Assembly (NCBI GenBank): GCA_016927185.1
Contig: JAFGND010000072.1
Coordinates: 1-10,364, forward strand
Direction: 5' to 3'
DNA from: Candidatus Coatesiibacteriota bacterium
GTDB taxonomy: Bacteria > JAFGND01
Length of the DNA stretch: 10,364 nucleotides
A model generated the notes under the pieces. It did no database searches. It saw nothing but the letters and a program-made list of their open reading frames with translations, and was not told the DNA's origin. Below, piece by piece: positions 7,027-10,364 of this stretch (its first letter is position 1; each line of letters begins with the position of its first letter). A program made the translations under genes and the position numbers.

Positions 7027-9441
7027 TCATGATGAGAATTTTTTTTCTACAAAGCTGACTGCTGAAAGAGCATCCTTCCCATAACCATCAGCTCCGATTT
7101 TTTGGGCAAATTGCTCAGTTACTACAGCTCCACCGACAATGATCAAGCTATTTATGTTTTTCCTGTTTTTTATTTCAACAACCTTTTCCATTTCATTTAC
7201 TGTTGTAGTCATAAGTGCTGATAAACCAATGATATGTGCTTCATTCTCTCCTGCCTCATTCACAATTCTTTCTGCATCCACATCTTTCCCGAGGTCAATA
7301 ACTTCATGACCAAAGGACCTAAGCAAAGTACCGACAAGGTTTTTCCCTATATCGTGAATATCCCCTTTTACGGTAGCAAGGATTATTTTAATGTCATTGC
7401 TCTTTTTGGAGGATTTTGCTATTTTTTCACTTAATACAGGTTTAAGGATTTCAAGAGCTGATTCCATTGCTTTTGCCGATAACATTAATTGAGGCAGATA
7501 TATTTCTCCTTTTTCATAACTTATACCTACAAGCCTTATTGAAGGAAGAAGATAATCATTCAGTATATTCAAGGGATCAATTCTTTTATCAATATATCTT
7601 TTTATCGTGGATTTTATTGAAATATCTAATCCGTTAAATATCATATCATTTATAACATCTTCTGGACTTTCTTCTTCATCTTTCTTTATTATTATTGCAG
7701 GCTTGGCAATTTTAGTGGAGTATAAAGAGATATAGTTCTTAATTTCAGCGTCTCTTCCAGTAAGTACATCAGATGATTTTATAATCCAGTTCATTTCTTC
7801 AGAAAGGGGATTTGCAATAACTGCATCTAAACCAGCTTCTGCAGCCATAGCCATAAAAGCTGAATTCAGATATTTCCTTGCAGGAAGACCATATGAGATA
7901 TTGCTTATTCCAAGGACAGTATTCAATTCTAAATCATTTTTTGCTTTTCTTATTGTTTCAAGTGTCTCCATGATATTTTCCTGATTGCTTATTAAAGCCA
8001 TTACTAAACCATCAGCAAGCATGAAGTCAGTACTCAATCCTTTATCAAGCATAGCTTTTATTATCTTCTCCAATATCTTGATTCTGCCAGTAGAGGTTTC
8101 TGGTATCCCTTTATCATCCAATGGTAATGCTATAAATGGAGATCTCATTTCAGCTATTAATGAAAGTTTCTTTTCCAAATCCTCGCTTTTCCCCGAAATA
8201 CTGTTAATTAATGGAGATCCTGTGATTAAATAGAGAGCTTCTTTCATTGTTTCAGGTTTCCCTGTATCAATAGAGAACGGAGCTCTAATATTAGGTTCCA
8301 GCTTCAGCAAGATGTTTCTCATTTTTTCTGCTTCATCAATATCAGGAATTCCTATATTAATGTCTATTATTGAAGCATTTGCATCTATTTGTATTTTTGC
8401 TTCCCTGATTATAAATCCCCAATCATTGTTAAGTATTGCTTCAGTAAGGTTCTTTTTGGCAGTAGGATTTATTCTTTCTCCTATTATTTTTATTGGTAAC
8501 CCTGTTCCTATTTTTACATGACTGAAACCGCTGCTTATAACAACACTATTACTTCTTTCCGGAATGCTTCTTGCTTTATATTCCTTGATAATTTTGGCTA
8601 ATTCTCTTATATGCTCTGGGGTTGTTCCACAACATCCACCTATATAATTCAAACCATTATCAAGGAGAGGCCTGCATTTTTCTGCATATTCCCCAGGATT
8701 CAGTGTATATTTGAAATTACCAGATTTCCATATTGGTAGCCCAGCATTTGCCTGTATGCCAATTGGCAAGGATATGGTTGAGATTTCCTGAAGAGGTTTT
8801 AGAAATCCATCAGGACCTAAAGAACAATTGAATCCAAGACCAATTGCACCATTTTTCAGAGCTAAATCAGCAAAAACTGAAGGGGAGAAGCCATGCAAAG
8901 TTCTCCCGTTTTCTTCAAGTGTAATCTGGACGAAGAAGGGCATCTTGTGTTCTCTTGATGCAAGCATTGCAGCCTGAACTTCCTTCAAATGACTCATTGT
9001 TTCAATTATTACACCATCAGCTCCTGCAATTTTAAAATTATTTATGATTACTCTGAATTCATTCAGCATATCCTTGAAAGTATGATCTCCCAAGGGTTCA
9101 GGGAGGAGTCCAGTAGGACCTATACTACCAAAAACAAAAGCTCTGTCCCTTGCTCCTTTTCTTGCAAATTCTACTGCTGAGATAATTATATCAGTCAGTT
9201 TATTTTCAAGGTTGAATTGTCTGAGTTTATGAGATGATGCTCCGAATGTATTTGTTTCAACAATTATCGAACCATTTTCAGTATAAACAGCAGCAATATC
9301 TTCTAATATTGATGGTTTTAATAGATTTACTTCTTCGGGAACTGAAAAAGATATCCCTGAAGAAATCAATAGTGAACCCATAGCTCCATCAAAAAGAAGT
9401 ATGCCTTCATGCAGGATATCTATCATGTTTTTCATTTTCAT
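7027..9441 (-). CDS. metH: Cobalamin-dependent methionine synthase, short form without activation domain
   Basis: An 804-residue, three-module MetH-like protein. Residues 1-290 are the homocysteine S-methyltransferase barrel: LLFDGAMGS near the start, ETNTFGAS (62-69), and zinc ligands in NCSLGP (C206) and GGCCGTTPEH (C270, C271). Residues about 315-575 are the methyltetrahydrofolate-binding barrel: IIGERINPT (319-327), IDINIGIPDIDE (359-370), GISNISYGLP (511-520). Residues about 585-804 are the B12 cap and Rossmann domains, with KGDIHDIGKN (692-701; H696 would be the lower cobalt ligand, D694 its partner), GLS with S741, and a closing GADGYGKDA. The reaction is methyl transfer from 5-methyl-THF to homocysteine via cob(I)alamin in the cytosol. 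Full-length MetH (about 1200 residues) has a C-terminal SAM-binding reactivation domain; here the protein ends cleanly after the B12 domain, as in many anaerobes, so reactivation must be done by another protein. Its ATG overlaps the glycosyltransferase stop (ATGA), with AAGGAAG ten bases upstream. Some short homologues have other methyl acceptors, so the substrate is inferred from the intact domains. Confidence 0.88.
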   Translation of the reverse strand: MKMKNMIDILHEGILLFDGAMGSLLISSGISFSVPEEVNLLKPSILEDIAAVYTENGSIIVETNTFGASSHKLRQFNLENKLTDIIISAVEFARKGARDRAFVFGSIGPTGLLPEPLGDHTFKDMLNEFRVIINNFKIAGADGVIIETMSHLKEVQAAMLASREHKMPFFVQITLEENGRTLHGFSPSVFADLALKNGAIGLGFNCSLGPDGFLKPLQEISTISLPIGIQANAGLPIWKSGNFKYTLNPGEYAEKCRPLLDNGLNYIGGCCGTTPEHIRELAKIIKEYKARSIPERSNSVVISSGFSHVKIGTGLPIKIIGERINPTAKKNLTEAILNNDWGFIIREAKIQIDANASIIDINIGIPDIDEAEKMRNILLKLEPNIRAPFSIDTGKPETMKEALYLITGSPLINSISGKSEDLEKKLSLIAEMRSPFIALPLDDKGIPETSTGRIKILEKIIKAMLDKGLSTDFMLADGLVMALISNQENIMETLETIRKAKNDLELNTVLGISNISYGLPARKYLNSAFMAMAAEAGLDAVIANPLSEEMNWIIKSSDVLTGRDAEIKNYISLYSTKIAKPAIIIKKDEEESPEDVINDMIFNGLDISIKSTIKRYIDKRIDPLNILNDYLLPSIRLVGISYEKGEIYLPQLMLSAKAMESALEILKPVLSEKIAKSSKKSNDIKIILATVKGDIHDIGKNLVGTLLRSFGHEVIDLGKDVDAERIVNEAGENEAHIIGLSALMTTTVNEMEKVVEIKNRKNINSLIIVGGAVVTEQFAQKIGADGYGKDALSAVSFVEKKFSS

Positions 9442-9458
9442 CGCTCTAATACTTCCTT
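9438..9458 (-). promoter_or_regulatory. Shine-Dalgarno and ATGA stop-start overlap before metH
   Basis: AAGGAAG (9458-9452) lies ten bases before the metH ATG (9441-9439), which overlaps the glycosyltransferase TGA (9440-9438). This supports the chosen start over the in-frame ATG two codons later and implies coupled translation. Confidence 0.7.
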
Positions 9459-10364
9459 ATAAAAATCTATGTATTTGCTTGCTGTTTTTTCAATAGAAAA
9501 ATCTTCTATTAAGCGCTTTCTTGCAGATTTTACCATATTACTTGCCTGATTTTTATGAGTCAAAATGAAATCAATGGCATCAGCTATCTTTACAGGATTT
9601 CCTGATTCTATCAATAAAGCATCGCTATTATCTCTCAGAAATTCAGGCACTCCTCCAACTTTTGTCGCAACAACTGGAATTTCTGCTTCAGCCGCTTCAA
9701 GCAATGTTATAGGAAGCCCCTCATCTATTGAAGGCAGAACAAAAACATCCATTGCTTTCAGGCAACTTCTGATATCTCTTCTGAATTCAAGCAAAAGCAA
9801 ATCCACCCCCTCTTCAATTGCCAGCTTCTTGTATTGTTCTTTCAATACACCATTACCAATCAAGATAAGTTTGATGCCCGGATATTTGTTTTTTAAAATG
9901 GAGCATGCTTTTATAAGAAATTCTTGCCCTTTTTGTATTGTTAATCTCCCTATACATCCAATTACTATCTGATTGAGCTTCAATCCCCATTCTTCCCTTA
10001 ATCTTGAACTGTTATCACCTTGCTTTTCGAATGATTTGTAGTCCAGTCCATTCTGAATTACTCTTATTTTCCTGCTATCAATATGCTGTCTCAATAAGGC
10101 TTTTTTCATATCATGAGATACTGCTATAAAACCATCTACGAGATAATTTGTCATGTTGTCAATAAACTGATAAAAAGATCTTTTATAAAAAGGCATCAGG
10201 AAATTTGATGATAATGGGAGATGAAGAGTTGTAAATCTCTTGATTCTGGCTAAATTCTTGCTTGCTATTCTGCCATAAAAATTATCTCTATAAGAATGAG
10301 TATGAATTATATCAGGATTGAAATCTAATATTGCCTTTCTTAATAAAACAATTCCCTTTTTATC
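9438..10364 (-). CDS. GT4-family glycosyltransferase, 5' end cut by the window
   Basis: The reading frame stays open to the right edge. I translated 56 residues upstream of the internal ATG at 10196, and they match a GT4 N-terminal domain, including PDIIHTHS (17-24 of the partial protein) and GRIASKNLARIKRFTTLH. The true start is therefore beyond the window; 308 residues are visible and about 60-80 are probably missing. The C-terminal Rossmann half shows the family's donor-binding elements: VSHDMKKAL, VIQNGLD, IGCIGRLTIQKG (135-146), LILIGNG, then SIDEGLPITLLEA with the EX7E pair E215/E223, and VVATKVGGVPE. GT4 enzymes are retaining transferases that use nucleotide sugars to build surface polysaccharides, lipopolysaccharide cores, glycolipids and similar. 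There is no membrane segment in the visible part, so a cytosolic or membrane-peripheral location is likely. Donor and acceptor cannot be told from sequence. The stop overlaps the metH start by four bases (ATGA), so the two are co-transcribed and probably translationally coupled. Confidence 0.9.
   Translation of the reverse strand, partial: DKKGIVLLRKAILDFNPDIIHTHSYRDNFYGRIASKNLARIKRFTTLHLPLSSNFLMPFYKRSFYQFIDNMTNYLVDGFIAVSHDMKKALLRQHIDSRKIRVIQNGLDYKSFEKQGDNSSRLREEWGLKLNQIVIGCIGRLTIQKGQEFLIKACSILKNKYPGIKLILIGNGVLKEQYKKLAIEEGVDLLLLEFRRDIRSCLKAMDVFVLPSIDEGLPITLLEAAEAEIPVVATKVGGVPEFLRDNSDALLIESGNPVKIADAIDFILTHKNQASNMVKSARKRLIEDFSIEKTASKYIDFYKEVLER

Noticed and set aside
7012-7050. Intrinsic terminator after metH, suggested by A- and T-runs
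   Set aside because: The only pairing is between A-run and T-run, with no GC stem, so a rho-independent terminator is not supported.
9442-9520. Cobalamin or SAM riboswitch in front of metH
   Set aside because: The region upstream of metH is coding sequence of the overlapping glycosyltransferase gene, leaving no leader. A riboswitch, if any, would be ahead of the first gene, outside the window.
9565-9972. A 135-codon open frame on the plus strand opposite the glycosyltransferase
   Set aside because: It is antisense to a gene with clear GT4 motifs, has no recognisable domain, and its low-complexity Ser/Ile/Ala content is what the complement of that gene gives.
10194-10196. ATG at 10196 as the start of the glycosyltransferase
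   Set aside because: The frame continues open to the window edge, and the upstream translation has the GT4 N-terminal motif with PDIIHTHS, so this Met is internal.

Overview
The window is 10.4 kb of AT-rich bacterial chromosome, densely coded, with no phage, IS, CRISPR, tRNA or rRNA signal. All five genes look chromosomal: a RecD2-type helicase, a MurC-type peptidoglycan ligase, a TPR/J-domain protein, a cobalamin-dependent methionine synthase and a GT4 glycosyltransferase. The short methionine synthase without an activation domain, the AT-rich composition and the long helical-repeat protein would suit an anaerobic or poorly cultured bacterial lineage. I cannot name a phylum from sequence alone. 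The mur gene implies a peptidoglycan cell wall.

Layout, left to right. Bases 1-1815 (+) hold the C-terminal part (604 residues) of a RecD2-like helicase whose start lies outside the window. It converges on, and overlaps by 27 bp, the end of a minus-strand gene train. Read in the direction of transcription (right to left), that train is: a GT4 glycosyltransferase (10364-9438, start outside the window); a MetH-like methionine synthase (9441-7027), joined to it by an ATGA overlap; after 52 bp, a 1075-residue helical-repeat protein with an embedded divergent J domain (6974-3747); and, joined by a TAATG overlap behind a perfect AGGAGG, a 652-residue protein (3747-1789) that fuses an L,D-transpeptidase-like domain to a MurC-like Mur ligase. 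No intergenic stretch is longer than about 52 bp.

How they fit together. The overlaps argue for two tightly coupled pairs (GT4-metH and repeat protein-Mur ligase). A candidate promoter in the 52-bp gap could also start the second pair separately. The Mur ligase and glycosyltransferase point to envelope work. The repeat protein looks like a scaffold or assembly factor, but its partner is unknown. The methionine synthase is housekeeping.

The most unusual item is the L,D-transpeptidase/MurC fusion. It has no signal peptide, so a normally extracytoplasmic type of domain is predicted to sit in the cytosol. Several Mur signature motifs are also altered. The second is the repeat protein, with about 33 short (roughly 20-residue) helical units and a J domain in which HPD is replaced by SPE. 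I see no defence island, toxin-antitoxin pair or other accessory system.
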